A DNA stretch of 51,917 bases from an uncultured Clostridia bacterium (GCA_944381085.1 CALWJX010000012.1:1-51917); one strand, 5' to 3'. Shown: positions 26,967 through 35,862, counted from the stretch's first letter. The notes: generated from the letters alone by a model not told the origin. Translations and numbers: made by a program.

Positions 26967-27155
26967 TCAGCCCTGGCAGCAGTCATGCGCTTTGAAGGTT
27001 GCGCAGGATGTTTCAGAGGACGATGTTGCGCTTGCGTTTGCAACTGCTATCTGCTCTGCAGTGCAGTAGGTATCGCCGTCATGATATACACAGTTTTTAA
27101 CCGAACAATTGATTCCTTTTATATGATTGCATCCGCAATTTGACTTCTCGTTCAT
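26967..27155 (-). CDS. DUF1540 cysteine-rich protein
   Basis: This 62-residue protein has eight cysteines (7, 9, 17, 22, 31, 51, 59, 60) and matches DUF1540: INCSVKNCVYH, then DTYCTAEQI and TSCATFKAH. The cysteines probably bind metal. DUF1540 proteins are common in spore-forming Clostridia; function unknown. It has its own terminator and lies alone on the minus strand. Confidence 0.88.
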   Translation of the reverse strand: MNEKSNCGCNHIKGINCSVKNCVYHDGDTYCTAEQIAVANASATSSSETSCATFKAHDCCQG

Positions 27156-27360
27156 TTAATAAGACCAAACCTTTCTTGTTTTATGGCGTCTTGACTTGAC
27201 GATTCGCTTTAATTCACGGTGAAATCGCCCTGTCGCAAAAAGACATATCTGAAAAATATTTAAACTTTTAATGTCTTTCCGATATCAGCTTTTTTGATTG
27301 CTGACAATTATATTGTTTCCTGTTTTATTTACTTTATGTATTCGTTTTCCGAGGTGTCAG

Positions 27361-28098
27361 ATGTCTGTTTTTGTAATTTCCGACCTTCATTTGTCCACCA
27401 ATATCTCTACAGGTAAATCGATGGAGAAATTCGGTGACAGATGGAAAAATTATACTCAAAAAATACGGAAAAACTGGAACGCGGTTGTTTCCGAAAACGA
27501 CACCGTTGTCATCCCGGGAGATATTTCCTGGGCGTCCAGTCTTACAGAAGCGGAATCCGACCTGAGTTTTATAAATATGCTTAACGGGAAAAAAGTGCTG
27601 GGAAAAGGAAACCACGATTATTGGTGGACAACATCGAAAAAGATGAACGATTTTTTTGCGGAAAAAGGCTTTACCACTATGTCATTGCTATACAATAACG
27701 CATATATAGTTGACAGATATGTTATTTGCGGAACCCGCGGGTGGTTTCCGGACGAGTACAGACAAATCGCGACGGAAAACACCGACTGTAAAAAAATCAT
27801 CAACCGGGAAGCGATACGCCTTAAAATCAGTCTTGACTGCGCCGTTAAATTACAGTCACAGCATTTTGACAGGACGGGAGTCAGACCCGACATTTTGGTA
27901 TTTCTGCATTTTCCCGTCGTGCTTGGCGACTTTGCCATTTCGGAGTTCTTGGATGTGCTTAAAAATTATAATATTGAAAAATGTTTTTACGGACATATAC
28001 ACAATAATTATTCCCTTCCCCGGATTATAAATTATGAAAATATCGGTTTTATTCTGACTTCATCGGATTTTTTAAATTTTTATCCGTTAAAAATCTGA
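27361..28098 (+). CDS. Calcineurin-like metallophosphoesterase
   Basis: This 245-residue protein has the full metallophosphoesterase motif set: FVISDLHLS (D-x-H), IPGDISWA, GKGNHDYWW, and the late FLHFP and YGHIH. It resembles the stand-alone COG1768 group of predicted phosphohydrolases; the substrate is unknown. ATG 27361 has GAGGTG just upstream and starts the conserved domain, while the open frame extends 21 codons further with no good site. The 205-bp gap before it holds no clear gene or promoter. Confidence 0.88.
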   Translation: MSVFVISDLHLSTNISTGKSMEKFGDRWKNYTQKIRKNWNAVVSENDTVVIPGDISWASSLTEAESDLSFINMLNGKKVLGKGNHDYWWTTSKKMNDFFAEKGFTTMSLLYNNAYIVDRYVICGTRGWFPDEYRQIATENTDCKKIINREAIRLKISLDCAVKLQSQHFDRTGVRPDILVFLHFPVVLGDFAISEFLDVLKNYNIEKCFYGHIHNNYSLPRIINYENIGFILTSSDFLNFYPLKI

Positions 28099-28105
28099 AA
28101 AACTA

Positions 28106-28134
28106 TTGACAAAAGCACTGAAAAATTATAAAAT
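28106..28134 (+). promoter_or_regulatory. Promoter of tig (and probably clpP-clpX)
   Basis: TTGACA, 17 bases, TAAAAT on the plus strand, starting 8 bases after the upstream stop codon and 85 bases before the tig start. Confidence 0.8.
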
Positions 28135-28218
28135 ATATTGTATGTGTGTTTTTTGGTTTATTTAACACAATCAATCTGTTTTAAATATATTTACATAAAA
28201 TCTTCGGAGGATTTAAAA

Positions 28219-29502
28219 ATGAAGTTATTAAAAAACGAAAAGGCTGAAAAAAGCACGTACGTGCTTGAGTTTTCAGTCGAAAAGGACGTTTTCGACAATG
28301 CGGTTGAAAAGGTTTATCGCAGACAGGTGAAGAAAATCAACATTCCGGGATTCAGACCGGGAAAAGCTCCCAAAGCCATTATCGAAAAAATGTATGGCGG
28401 CAGTGTTTTTTATGAAGACGCGATAAACGATCTTATTCCTGAGAATTATTCTTCGGCGCTTGATGAAGCGGGAATAAAACCCGTGGGTCAGCCTAAAATA
28501 GATGTTGTTTCGATTGATGAAAACGGACTCGTGCTTTCCGCCGTGGTTCCGGTCAGACCGGATTGCAAGATTGACGGTTATAAAGGTATTGAGGTTGAGA
28601 AGGATTCCGTTGAGGTCAGTGAGGATGAGATAGACAGAGAAATAAATACCGTAAGAGAGAGAAACTCACGTGAAATTGAAGACAGTGACGAGGCAGCGGC
28701 AAAGGGAGATTTCGCAAAAATCGATTTTGAAGGATTTATTGACGGTGAAGCGTTTGAAGGCGGAAAAGGCGAGGACTATTCCCTGAAACTCGGTTCGGGG
28801 TCTTTTATACCCGGATTTGAGGAGCAGGTAGAGGGACATAAGAAGGGCGATTCATTTGACGTCAATGTTTCTTTCCCTGAGGATTATCACGCAAAAGAGC
28901 TTGCCGGAAAGCCCGCGGTATTCAAGGTGACTGTAAAATCGGTTACAAAGGTACAGCTTCCCGAGCTGGACGACGATTTCGCGAAAGATGTTTCGGAATT
29001 TGACACAATTAGTGAATATCGCGACGACGTAAAGGCAAAAATTCAAAAGAGACACGAGACCGAAGCCGAGAACAGAATGGAGGAGGAACTTGTAAACAAG
29101 CTTATGGATAAGCTTGAAGCGGAAATTCCCGAGGCTATGTTTGAGGCGGAGACCGAGAACTTTGTAAGAGATTATGATAACAGACTCCGTATGCAGGGGC
29201 TTGATCTCAGCACATATTTCAAATATACCGGACTTGACCTTGATAAACTGCGTGAACAGTTCCGTCCGCAGGCGGAAAGACAGGTAAAGGCAAGACTTGC
29301 GCTCGAGACCGTCGCCAATGTGGAGAATATTGACGTAACCGAGGAAGAGCTTGACGAGGAATATGCCAATATCGCCAAATCCTACAATATGGAAAAAGAT
29401 AAAGTAAAAGAGCTTGTTTTGCCCGAAATGGTAAAAGAGGACATAAAGGTCAAAAAGGCAATGCAGCTTATAAAAGACTCCGCAGTAATTAAACAAAAAT
29501 AA
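28219..29502 (+). CDS. tig: Trigger factor
   Basis: This 427-residue ribosome-bound chaperone and prolyl isomerase has the N-terminal ribosome-docking motif (IPGFRPGKAPK at about residues 37-47), a central FKBP-type PPIase domain (about 155-240: GDFAKIDFEGFIDGEAFEGGKGEDYSLKLGSG split by loops) and a helical C-terminal arm. Length is normal. The ATG at 28219 has GGAGG 8 bases upstream; the open frame extends 27 codons upstream but without a site. The order tig-clpP-clpX is standard. Confidence 0.97.
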   Translation: MKLLKNEKAEKSTYVLEFSVEKDVFDNAVEKVYRRQVKKINIPGFRPGKAPKAIIEKMYGGSVFYEDAINDLIPENYSSALDEAGIKPVGQPKIDVVSIDENGLVLSAVVPVRPDCKIDGYKGIEVEKDSVEVSEDEIDREINTVRERNSREIEDSDEAAAKGDFAKIDFEGFIDGEAFEGGKGEDYSLKLGSGSFIPGFEEQVEGHKKGDSFDVNVSFPEDYHAKELAGKPAVFKVTVKSVTKVQLPELDDDFAKDVSEFDTISEYRDDVKAKIQKRHETEAENRMEEELVNKLMDKLEAEIPEAMFEAETENFVRDYDNRLRMQGLDLSTYFKYTGLDLDKLREQFRPQAERQVKARLALETVANVENIDVTEEELDEEYANIAKSYNMEKDKVKELVLPEMVKEDIKVKKAMQLIKDSAVIKQK

Positions 29503-29529
29503 AAGTTTATAAACTTGAAGATATATAAA

Positions 29530-29594
29530 ACGCCGCACTATACAATAATGTCAGTTTGCCAATCAGCGCCCGGCATAAAGGTTTGGTGCGGCGT
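29530..29594 (+). promoter_or_regulatory. Long-range inverted repeat in the clpP leader
   Basis: ACGCCGCAC at 29530-29538 is the perfect reverse complement of GTGCGGCGT at 29586-29594, enclosing 47 bases that can fold further (GCC with GGC). It fills most of the tig-clpP gap and is not followed by a T-run. It may be an mRNA processing or stability element. Confidence 0.45.
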
Positions 29595-29622
29595 AATGTT
29601 CAGAACAAAATTGGAGGGTATT

Positions 29623-30228
29623 ATGGATTATTCGGCTATAAAAAACGCGTTGGTGCCTATGGTTGTTGAACAGACCGGACACGGCGAGCGTTCATATGAT
29701 ATTTTTTCCCGTTTGCTCAACGACAGAATTGTTTTTTTGTCGGACGAGGTAAATGACGTTACCGCGTCGCTTGTAGTGGCGCAGCTTCTTTTTCTTGAGG
29801 CGCAGGATTCTTCAAAGGATATTTCGTTTTATATCAACAGCCCCGGAGGTTCAGTGACCGCAGGAATGGCGATATATGACACAATGCAGTATTTGAAGTG
29901 CGACGTTTCTACGATTTGTATCGGAATGGCGGCGAGTATGGGAGCATTTCTGCTCAGCGCGGGAACAAAAGGAAAAAGAATATCTCTTCCGCACAGCGAG
30001 ATAATGATTCATCAGCCTTTGGGCGGCGCTCAGGGTCAGGCTTCCGATATCAAAATAAGGGCTGATTTCATACTGAGAACACGTGATATGTTAAACAGAA
30101 TTCTTGCCGAAAATACCGGTAAGCCGATAGAACAAATTGAAAAAGATACTGACAGAGATAATTTTATGACCGCGCAGCAGGCGCTTGAGTACGGAATTAT
30201 AGACCGTATTCTGACAAAGCACGAATAA
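29623..30228 (+). CDS. clpP: ATP-dependent Clp protease proteolytic subunit ClpP
   Basis: This 201-residue serine protease forms the ClpP chamber. The catalytic Ser is in [11 protein letters not shown] (Ser105) and the His in [11 protein letters not shown] (His130); the N-terminus [21 protein letters not shown] is the usual axial-loop segment. ATG 29623 has a GGAGGG site 8 bases upstream; the longer open frame (36 more codons) lies across the inverted repeat and is rejected. It is followed 36 bases later by clpX. Confidence 0.97.
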   Translation: MDYSAIKNALVPMVVEQTGHGERSYDIFSRLLNDRIVFLSDEVNDVTASLVVAQLLFLEAQDSSKDISFYINSPGGSVTAGMAIYDTMQYLKCDVSTICIGMAASMGAFLLSAGTKGKRISLPHSEIMIHQPLGGAQGQASDIKIRADFILRTRDMLNRILAENTGKPIEQIEKDTDRDNFMTAQQALEYGIIDRILTKHE

Positions 30229-30264
30229 TTCTAACCGACAAATAGTGAAAGGTAATTCTTTAAA

Positions 30265-31611
30265 ATGGCATCTACAACCAATCGCGGCAGTAACCGCAAT
30301 CAATACGGAGACGGAACACTCAGATACTGCTCTTTTTGCGGAAGAAACGAAAACCAAGTAAATTTTCTGATACCTTCTCCGAGCGGAATATATATCTGTG
30401 ACTTTTGCGTCGAAGCGTGTTCGGACTTGATTTACGAGTCCAATCTGAGCGCGCAGAATACTGAAGAATTGTCATTCGCTTCCCTTCCCAAGCCGATTCA
30501 GATAAAAGAGTCTCTTGATGAATATGTTATCGGACAGGACGACGCAAAAGTTGCTCTTTCGGTTGCTGTTTACAATCATTATAAACGGATTCTTGCCAGA
30601 AATGATTCGTTAAAGCGCAGAGGCAAAAAGAAAAAAGACGGCGCAAGCGAGGCAGATGAAATAGAACTTCAGAAAAGCAATGTTCTTCTTTTGGGTTCAA
30701 CCGGAGTCGGGAAAACTTATCTGGCTCAGACTCTCGCAAAAACACTCAAGGTACCGTTTGCAATTGCGGATGCTACAACGCTGACGGAAGCGGGTTATGT
30801 CGGAGAAGACGTGGAGAACATTTTGCTCCGGTTGGTTCAGGCGGCGGATTACAATATTGAGCGTGCGGAACAAGGCATAATTTATATTGACGAAATAGAT
30901 AAGATATCCCGTAAAAGCGAAAACCGCTCAATTACGAGAGACGTGTCGGGAGAAGGAGTTCAGCAGGCTTTGCTGAAAATTCTTGAGGGTACGGTGGCTA
31001 ATGTCCCTCCTCAGGGCGGGCGCAAGCATCCGAATCAGGAATTTATCAGAGTTAATACCGAAAATATACTTTTTATCTGCGGAGGAGCTTTTGACGGACT
31101 TGAAAAAATCATAGAAAAACGCAAAGGAAGTCAGACTATCGGGTTCGGAAGCGTTATCAATTCGTCACATGACGGTAAGGATATTCTAAAGGATGTTACG
31201 TCGCACGATATAGTAAAATTCGGACTTATACCCGAACTTGTAGGACGTGTGCCTATCATAGTGTCGCTGACTGACCTTGATAAGGACTCGCTTGTCAGGA
31301 TACTGAAAGAGCCCAAAAACGCTATCGTAAAACAGTATGTAAAGCTTTTTGACATGGATGGGGTTAAGCTTACGTTTGAAGATGACGCCCTCGAGGAAAT
31401 CGCTTCACTTGCAATCGAAAGAAATACGGGCGCAAGAGGACTCAGAGCCATTATGGAAGGGGTTATGACCAAGATAATGTATGAGATACCGTCACATAAT
31501 GACATATCAGAGGTCGTTATAACCAAATCATGCGTCAGAAACGGCGATGAGCCTAAAATCATTAAAAGAGCCCCTGCCCTGTCCGCTCCGCAGCTTGACG
31601 AGGGCGCGTAG
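30265..31611 (+). CDS. clpX: Clp protease ATP-binding subunit ClpX
   Basis: This 448-residue AAA+ unfoldase feeds substrates to ClpP. It has the N-terminal zinc-binding domain (YCSFCGRNE and ICDFCVEAC), Walker A GSTGVGKT, Walker [10 protein letters not shown], the pore loop GYVGEDVE and the IGFG loop that docks on ClpP (GSQTIGFGS). Complete and in standard order after clpP. Confidence 0.97.
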   Translation: MASTTNRGSNRNQYGDGTLRYCSFCGRNENQVNFLIPSPSGIYICDFCVEACSDLIYESNLSAQNTEELSFASLPKPIQIKESLDEYVIGQDDAKVALSVAVYNHYKRILARNDSLKRRGKKKKDGASEADEIELQKSNVLLLGSTGVGKTYLAQTLAKTLKVPFAIADATTLTEAGYVGEDVENILLRLVQAADYNIERAEQGIIYIDEIDKISRKSENRSITRDVSGEGVQQALLKILEGTVANVPPQGGRKHPNQEFIRVNTENILFICGGAFDGLEKIIEKRKGSQTIGFGSVINSSHDGKDILKDVTSHDIVKFGLIPELVGRVPIIVSLTDLDKDSLVRILKEPKNAIVKQYVKLFDMDGVKLTFEDDALEEIASLAIERNTGARGLRAIMEGVMTKIMYEIPSHNDISEVVITKSCVRNGDEPKIIKRAPALSAPQLDEGA

Positions 31612-31617
31612 ATTCGT

Positions 31618-31710
31618 CAATATAACCCGGACACGGACAGTTTTGCGGAAAGCAAAAACGCGGCATACAACCTATAATTTTTGATTTTTTAGTTTTTGAT
31701 GTTGTATGCC
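31618..31710 (+). repeat. Diverged copy of the 97-bp repeat core fused to the clpX terminator
   Basis: ATAACCCGGACA, then GGACAGTTTTGCGG, GCAAAA and GGCATACAAC closely follow the core of the tandem repeats at 32757-32963. In this copy the final arm GGCATACAAC pairs with GTTGTATGCC to form the clpX terminator, so a repeat element may have supplied the terminator. Confidence 0.55.
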
Positions 31711-31714
31711 TTTT
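31662..31714 (+). terminator. clpX terminator
   Basis: A perfect 10-bp stem (GGCATACAAC with GTTGTATGCC) with a 29-base AT-rich loop is followed by TTTT, starting 51 bases after the clpX stop. Confidence 0.75.
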
Positions 31715-31767
31715 GACCGCTTATTGATGAGAAACGCATTATAATAAAAATATCCGCATAATAATAT

Positions 31768-31801
31768 TGCTCTGCCGGCATTTTTCGACAGAGCATTTTT
31801 T
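31768..31801 (+). terminator. Second terminator downstream of clpX
   Basis: TGCTCTG pairs with CAGAGCA around a 14-base loop and is followed by TTTTT. It separates the clpX operon from the convergent XRE gene. Confidence 0.65.
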
Positions 31802-31870
31802 AGTTCTCTTTTACTTTTGTGAGTTAAATAATTTATTTGTCTTTACTTTTTTGTCTGCAAGACGATATTA

Positions 31871-32710
31871 TTACTTTAGATACGGTATATTTCGATTCTC
31901 CACATAGTAAGCATAGGTACCGGGTTTTTTTATCACTTCTTTTGCAAATATAAGAAACGCGATAAATGTCGGCGTCGGGTTAAAATAATAGACGGTTTTT
32001 ATTTCGTCATCCATTTCTATTTGATTTTGATATAACAAACCGTATTTTTCGAGAACCGTAATGACATAATTTGCTTTCTCCGATTCTATTTTCATATTTT
32101 TAACCAACAATTTTGATGTGAAAGCGACCTTGTTTTCTCTTTTATAAAGCATAATGCAGGTATTGAAGACATCTTTGTCCGAGAAGTCTTTAAGAAAAGA
32201 AATGTAATCTGTTCCGTCAAAGTATGCGGACTCAATGTTTTTGGGTTCGGGCACAATAAGAAAGTATTGTCGGAGGTTTGCGATTCCCATTAAAGTAAAA
32301 CCGTCGTTTGTCATTATGGATGAGTGTATTTGCTGATTTGGAGACGTGTTATTCTCATATTCCTCTATGCCTCCGTCCGTGGATATATCTCCGCTTAAAG
32401 CGCGTTCAATATCCCAACAATAATTGAATACAAGTCTAAAGCGTTTTTCCGCGGGTGTCTGTGCAATCTTTTTTGTAAGTGCTGATTCCAAGTCACTGTA
32501 GTCGGTTATACAGCGTCCGAACAATGAATCAATTGAAACTCCAAAGAAATCCGCTATTTTGGGCAGAAGTTCAATGTCAGGCACACCGCCGTTTTCCCAT
32601 TTTGATACCGCCTGTGTGCTTATACCGACATAGTTTGCAAGTTCTTCCTGCTTGATTCCCCGCTCTTTGCGCATAGATGAAATCTGTTTTCCTATCATTT
32701 CAACACTCAT
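31871..32710 (-). CDS. XRE-family transcriptional regulator
   Basis: This 279-residue protein has an N-terminal Cro/C1-type HTH (about 5-60: IGKQISSMRKERGIKQEELA, GISTQAVSKWENGGVPD, LLPKIADFFGVSIDSLFG) and a C-terminal region of about 200 residues that I do not recognise, possibly a winged-helix-like unit near KYGLLYQNQIEMDDE. ATG 32710 has a GGGGTGG site 6 bases upstream; a GTG three codons earlier is possible. Its upstream region is the tandem repeat with five GTATAC-centred boxes, suggesting autoregulation (inference). No neighbouring target is obvious except the nucleobase permease. Confidence 0.87.
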   Translation of the reverse strand: MSVEMIGKQISSMRKERGIKQEELANYVGISTQAVSKWENGGVPDIELLPKIADFFGVSIDSLFGRCITDYSDLESALTKKIAQTPAEKRFRLVFNYCWDIERALSGDISTDGGIEEYENNTSPNQQIHSSIMTNDGFTLMGIANLRQYFLIVPEPKNIESAYFDGTDYISFLKDFSDKDVFNTCIMLYKRENKVAFTSKLLVKNMKIESEKANYVITVLEKYGLLYQNQIEMDDEIKTVYYFNPTPTFIAFLIFAKEVIKKPGTYAYYVENRNIPYLK

Positions 32711-32756
32711 TTTTTCCACCCCTTTTTTCTGTTTTTGACATCAAATTAACCGTAAA

Positions 32757-32963
32757 CTGTATACAATATTTTATAAACATAACCCGGACAGTTTTGCGGA
32801 GGCAAAACTGCGGTATACAGCAAGTTAAACATAGATATACCGAGTACTTTACGCTGTATACAATATGTCATAAACATAACCCGGACAGTTTTGCGGAGGC
32901 AAAACTGCGGTATACAGCAAGTTAAACATAAATATACCGAGTATTTTATGCTGTATACATTAT
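32757..32963 (+). repeat. 97-bp tandem repeat, 2.1 copies
   Basis: Two adjacent 97-bp units start at 32757 and 32854 and differ at about five positions; a third unit begins at 32951 and stops after its first box. Each unit contains CTGTATACAATAT, AACCCGGACAGTTTTGCGG, a hairpin (AGTTTTGC-GGAG-GCAAAACT), CGGTATACAGC and ATATACCGAGTA. The CGGTATACAGC box and the next unit's GCTGTATAC form an inverted repeat. There is no coding signal. A degenerate core copy lies next to clpX at 31618-31710. Confidence 0.88.
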
Positions 32964-33247
32964 ATCACAAACAACAGTTGAATTCAATGGAGAGAATATT
33001 GTCAAAAACAAACATCGGTTGATTTTTTAAACATTGATTATAGAATGTTGTAGAATATTACCTTTAAAAATAATTTTACAAGAAAGTACTTTGAAAAATT
33101 GACTTTTTCGCATTGCATCAAACAAAGAAGTGTATTAAATCAAAATTATTAATCACAAATTGTGAGGATATTAGTTCAAGAATGAGTATTCTGTCAGATT
33201 TGACAATAAAAAACAGATAAATATACAAATTATTTGTTTAAAGACTA
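32964..33247. other. AT-rich non-coding stretch before the permease promoter
   Basis: About 280 bases, very AT-rich, without a credible ORF, hairpin or terminator that I can see. Together with the repeat and the permease leader it makes an 840-bp gap without a gene. Confidence 0.6.
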
Positions 33248-33276
33248 TTTACAAAATGACACATTTATGATATAAT
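33248..33276 (+). promoter_or_regulatory. Promoter of the nucleobase permease
   Basis: TTTACA, 17 bases, TATAAT on the plus strand. Transcription would start near 33283, leaving a 5-prime leader of about 270 bases. Confidence 0.78.
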
Positions 33277-33282
33277 TAGCAC

Positions 33283-33552
33283 AATGTAAAGCAAAGTATT
33301 CTTTTTCGACTGTTTATAATTTTCTCGTTTGTTTTTTTAAAAGTTTATTTTAGAGAATATTGACGGTTTATAATTCAAAATGTCAAAATCGGAATTCCGC
33401 ACGGACGGCAGATGCGTCGGGCAGAATGAATTTTCCACGGTAAAATATTTTCACATGGAAAAACCATTCCAAGGTATATTGTCGGACAAGCGGTATCGTT
33501 ACCGCTTTTTTTGCGCGGATTCCGTATATTTTATAACACCGGAGGAATTTTT
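33283..33552 (+). ncRNA. Long structured leader of the permease (unassigned regulatory RNA)
   Basis: The leader can fold AGTATTCT with AGAATATT (flanking an AT-rich internal part), TTTTCCA with TGGAAAA near 33431-33462, and GACG with CGTC near 33404-33417, and it ends in an intrinsic terminator. GGAAT-T-CCGC (33391-33400) can also pair with GCGGATTCC downstream of the terminator (33515-33523). I do not recognise purine, PreQ1, TPP or PyrR-loop consensus motifs. A 58-codon ORF (33380-33556) without a ribosome site overlaps the permease ATG. Confidence 0.5.
33488..33512 (+). terminator. Attenuator terminator before the permease
   Basis: A perfect 8-bp stem (AAGCGGTA with TACCGCTT, loop TCGT) runs into a seven-base T-run. 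It lies 28 bases before the Shine-Dalgarno site, so it must be overcome for the permease to be expressed. Confidence 0.88.
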
Positions 33553-34968
33553 ATGAAACTCGTTTATGATGTGAAGGACAAGCCAAAATTCGGTCAGGTA
33601 ATTGTTTTCGCCATTCAGCAGCTCCTCGCGATAATGGCGGCAACGCTGGTAGTTCCGATAATAATCAACGGAAACGCCAATCTTTCCGAGGCCGATCAAA
33701 TGTCTCCCGCCGCGGCTCTCTTAGGCGCCGGAGTAGGTACTATTGTGTACCTGTTGTTTACCAAGTCCAGAAGCCCGGTCTTTTTAGGCTCATCGTTTGC
33801 CTTTGTCGGTTCGATGTCTGCGGCGTTTGCCGGAGCGGCGTCAATATCTATAGGTTACGCCGGGCTTATAATCGGAGCGATTTTCGCGGGATTTGTTTAT
33901 GTTATAATCGCGATAATTGTTAAATTTGTAGGCGTAGGCTGGATAAACAAACTTATGCCTCCGGTAGTTATAGGACCTACGGTCGCAATTATAGGTCTTT
34001 CATTGTCAACGAACGCAATATCAGATCTGCAAAAGGGTGATATTACAGACGCGGCGGGCGTCTCAACGGCAAATCCTCTCATAGCGATTCTCTGCGGAAT
34101 TGTAACTCTTATCGTAACCGTAATCTGCTCGACTTACGGTAAAAAAATGCTTAAGCTCATACCATTTATAATAGGTATACTTGCAGGATACGCATTATCC
34201 TCCGTATTTACCGTTATAGGCCTTGCCACAGGAAACGAGGCTTTGCAGCTCATAGATTTCGGTTATTTCAGCGACCTTGTAAAAGACGGATTCAACATCG
34301 GAACAATTTTCTCCCTGCCCGACTTTACATTTATGTCCGCCATTGACGGTATTTCCAAAATAGATGCTAACTATATTCTTACCGTGACTATAGCATACGT
34401 GCCGGTTGCATTTGTGGTATTTGCAGAACATCTTGCCGATCACAAGAATATCTCTTCCATAATTGAAAAAGACCTGCTTACAGACCCGGGACTTTCACGC
34501 ACATTGCTCGGCGACGGCGTAGGCTCAATGGCAGGCGCATTCTTCGGAGGCTGTCCGAACACTACATACGGCGAATCTGTCGGATGTGTGGCAATCACTA
34601 AAAACGCCTCGATAGTAACTCTTTGGGCTGCCGCCATCGGGGCAATCATAATCGCGTTCTTTTCACCGTTCGTGGCATTCGTAAACAGTATTCCCGCCTG
34701 CGTAATGGGTGGTATTTGCATAGCTCTTTACGGCTTTATTGCGGTATCGGGACTTAAAATGATAAGCGGTATTGACCTTGGTCTCAACAAAAATCTGTTT
34801 GTTGTATCCACGATTCTTGTGTGCGGCATAGGAGGACTTGCGCTTACGTTTAATCTCAAGAACGGTACTATCAGCATTACGTCAATCGCCATGGCGCTTA
34901 TTCTCGGAATCATAGTAAATCTGATACTGAAAAATTCCAAGGAAGATTCGTCCGACAGTCAGGACTGA
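33553..34968 (+). CDS. NCS2-family uracil/xanthine permease
   Basis: This 471-residue protein has 12 to 14 transmembrane segments. It begins VKDKPKFGQVIVFAIQQLLAI, the usual start of UraA/PbuX-type permeases, with LGSSFAFVGSM and PPVVIGPTVAIIGLSL in the core and the family signature GGCPNTTYGESVG. The Glu in FVVFAEHLAD is the expected substrate Glu of helix 8. The sequence favours uracil (UraA-like) but xanthine is possible. ATG 33553 is preceded by GGAGGA; the frame extends 14 codons upstream. Expression is probably controlled by the leader and terminator upstream. Confidence 0.92.
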   Translation: MKLVYDVKDKPKFGQVIVFAIQQLLAIMAATLVVPIIINGNANLSEADQMSPAAALLGAGVGTIVYLLFTKSRSPVFLGSSFAFVGSMSAAFAGAASISIGYAGLIIGAIFAGFVYVIIAIIVKFVGVGWINKLMPPVVIGPTVAIIGLSLSTNAISDLQKGDITDAAGVSTANPLIAILCGIVTLIVTVICSTYGKKMLKLIPFIIGILAGYALSSVFTVIGLATGNEALQLIDFGYFSDLVKDGFNIGTIFSLPDFTFMSAIDGISKIDANYILTVTIAYVPVAFVVFAEHLADHKNISSIIEKDLLTDPGLSRTLLGDGVGSMAGAFFGGCPNTTYGESVGCVAITKNASIVTLWAAAIGAIIIAFFSPFVAFVNSIPACVMGGICIALYGFIAVSGLKMISGIDLGLNKNLFVVSTILVCGIGGLALTFNLKNGTISITSIAMALILGIIVNLILKNSKEDSSDSQD

Positions 34969-35029
34969 CAGTTTAAAGATCATTGCCATGACTACGGCTG
35001 ACAGTTGTATAATATATAACTAAAAAGAT

Positions 35030-35070
35030 GTCACCCGCCACAAAAGAAGGCGGGTGACTCTTGATTTTTT
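35030..35070 (+). terminator. Permease terminator
   Basis: A perfect 10-bp stem (GTCACCCGCC with GGCGGGTGAC, loop of 9) is followed by TCTTGATTTTTT, 61 bases after the permease stop. Confidence 0.85.
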
Positions 35071-35105
35071 CAGTGAGAGATATGATATCCCGCTGAAAAT
35101 TTTTA
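35066..35105 (+). terminator. Second terminator-like hairpin with CAGTG arm
   Basis: TTTTCAGTG pairs with CGCTGAAAA and is followed by TTTTT on the plus strand. The T-run-CAGTG arm resembles the hairpin at 2192-2231. Confidence 0.6.
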
Positions 35106-35127
35106 AACAATAATCAAAAAAGCCAGA

Positions 35128-35709
35128 TCAGTAATTGTCCGAAAAATATTCATCGCAAAGTATCGAATATGTCCCGACGTCTCTGTATATTCCTTTTACA
35201 AGCATTCCTTCACGCTTTACTCCCTCAAACAACATACCGTTTTTCTCCATGACACGGCGCGAAGCGTTGTTCCCCACAATATATCTGCACTCTATGCGAT
35301 GAAGCAAAAGCACGGTAAAGCCGAATTCAATAACCTTACCAAGCACTTCGGTCGCTATTCCCTGTCCTGAATAGTCGGGGTTTATCACATAACCCGCCTC
35401 GGCGCTGTTGTTCGGACAGTCGATTCTTGTAAATCCGCAGGTGCCAATCATTCTGCCGTCGGCTTTGCACTCAAGCGCCCAATCATAAAAATCTCCGGTA
35501 CGGTATCTCGTGGAAATGTACTGAAGATATTTTTCCGTATAATCACGGTCCGTATGAGGATACCAGGTGAGATATTCCGTCAGCTGTTCGCTTTTCGCGT
35601 ATTCGAACATGTCGTCCGTATCCTTTACAAGCATTTTTCGCATAATTATTCTGTCTGTCTCAAGAGTGGGTATATGAGAAAATATTTTATATACTTTTTC
35701 CTTTTTCAT
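35128..35709 (-). CDS. GNAT-family N-acetyltransferase (RimJ/RimL-like)
   Basis: This 193-residue protein has the GNAT layout of the RimJ/RimL/Spe-like group: LETDRIIMRKM near the start, IGTCGFTRID and EAGYVINPDYSGQGIATE (acetyl-CoA-binding motif A, Q/RxxGxG/A as SGQGIATE), then NNASRRVMEKNGM. The acceptor could be a ribosomal protein, small molecule or antibiotic; sequence does not decide. A promoter and a terminator lie in its leader, so expression may be attenuated. Confidence 0.9.
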   Translation of the reverse strand: MKKEKVYKIFSHIPTLETDRIIMRKMLVKDTDDMFEYAKSEQLTEYLTWYPHTDRDYTEKYLQYISTRYRTGDFYDWALECKADGRMIGTCGFTRIDCPNNSAEAGYVINPDYSGQGIATEVLGKVIEFGFTVLLLHRIECRYIVGNNASRRVMEKNGMLFEGVKREGMLVKGIYRDVGTYSILCDEYFSDNY

Positions 35710-35803
35710 CGCAGTATACCTTTCTCACGCCAACTGTCATAAATGTTGGCAAAGCAAAATCACTAAAGATTCTGAAAATAAAGTCGTTATCATGTAACAA
35801 GGT

Positions 35804-35857
35804 AAAAAGCCCGCAATACTGTGAAACTCATTAAAAATAAAATAAAGTATTTGCGGC
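35804..35857 (-). terminator. Terminator in the leader of the acetyltransferase gene
   Basis: On the minus strand GCCGCAA-A-TACT pairs with AGTATTGCGGGC around a 25-base loop and is followed by TTTTT. It lies about 95 bases before the GNAT start codon and about 100 bases after the minus-strand promoter, so it either attenuates the gene or ends antisense transcripts from that promoter. Confidence 0.72.
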
Positions 35858-35862
35858 AAACA

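Noticed and set aside
33380..33556. 58-codon ORF across the permease leader, overlapping its ATG
   Set aside because: No Shine-Dalgarno site, and it reads through the terminator; kept only as an alternative in the leader finding.
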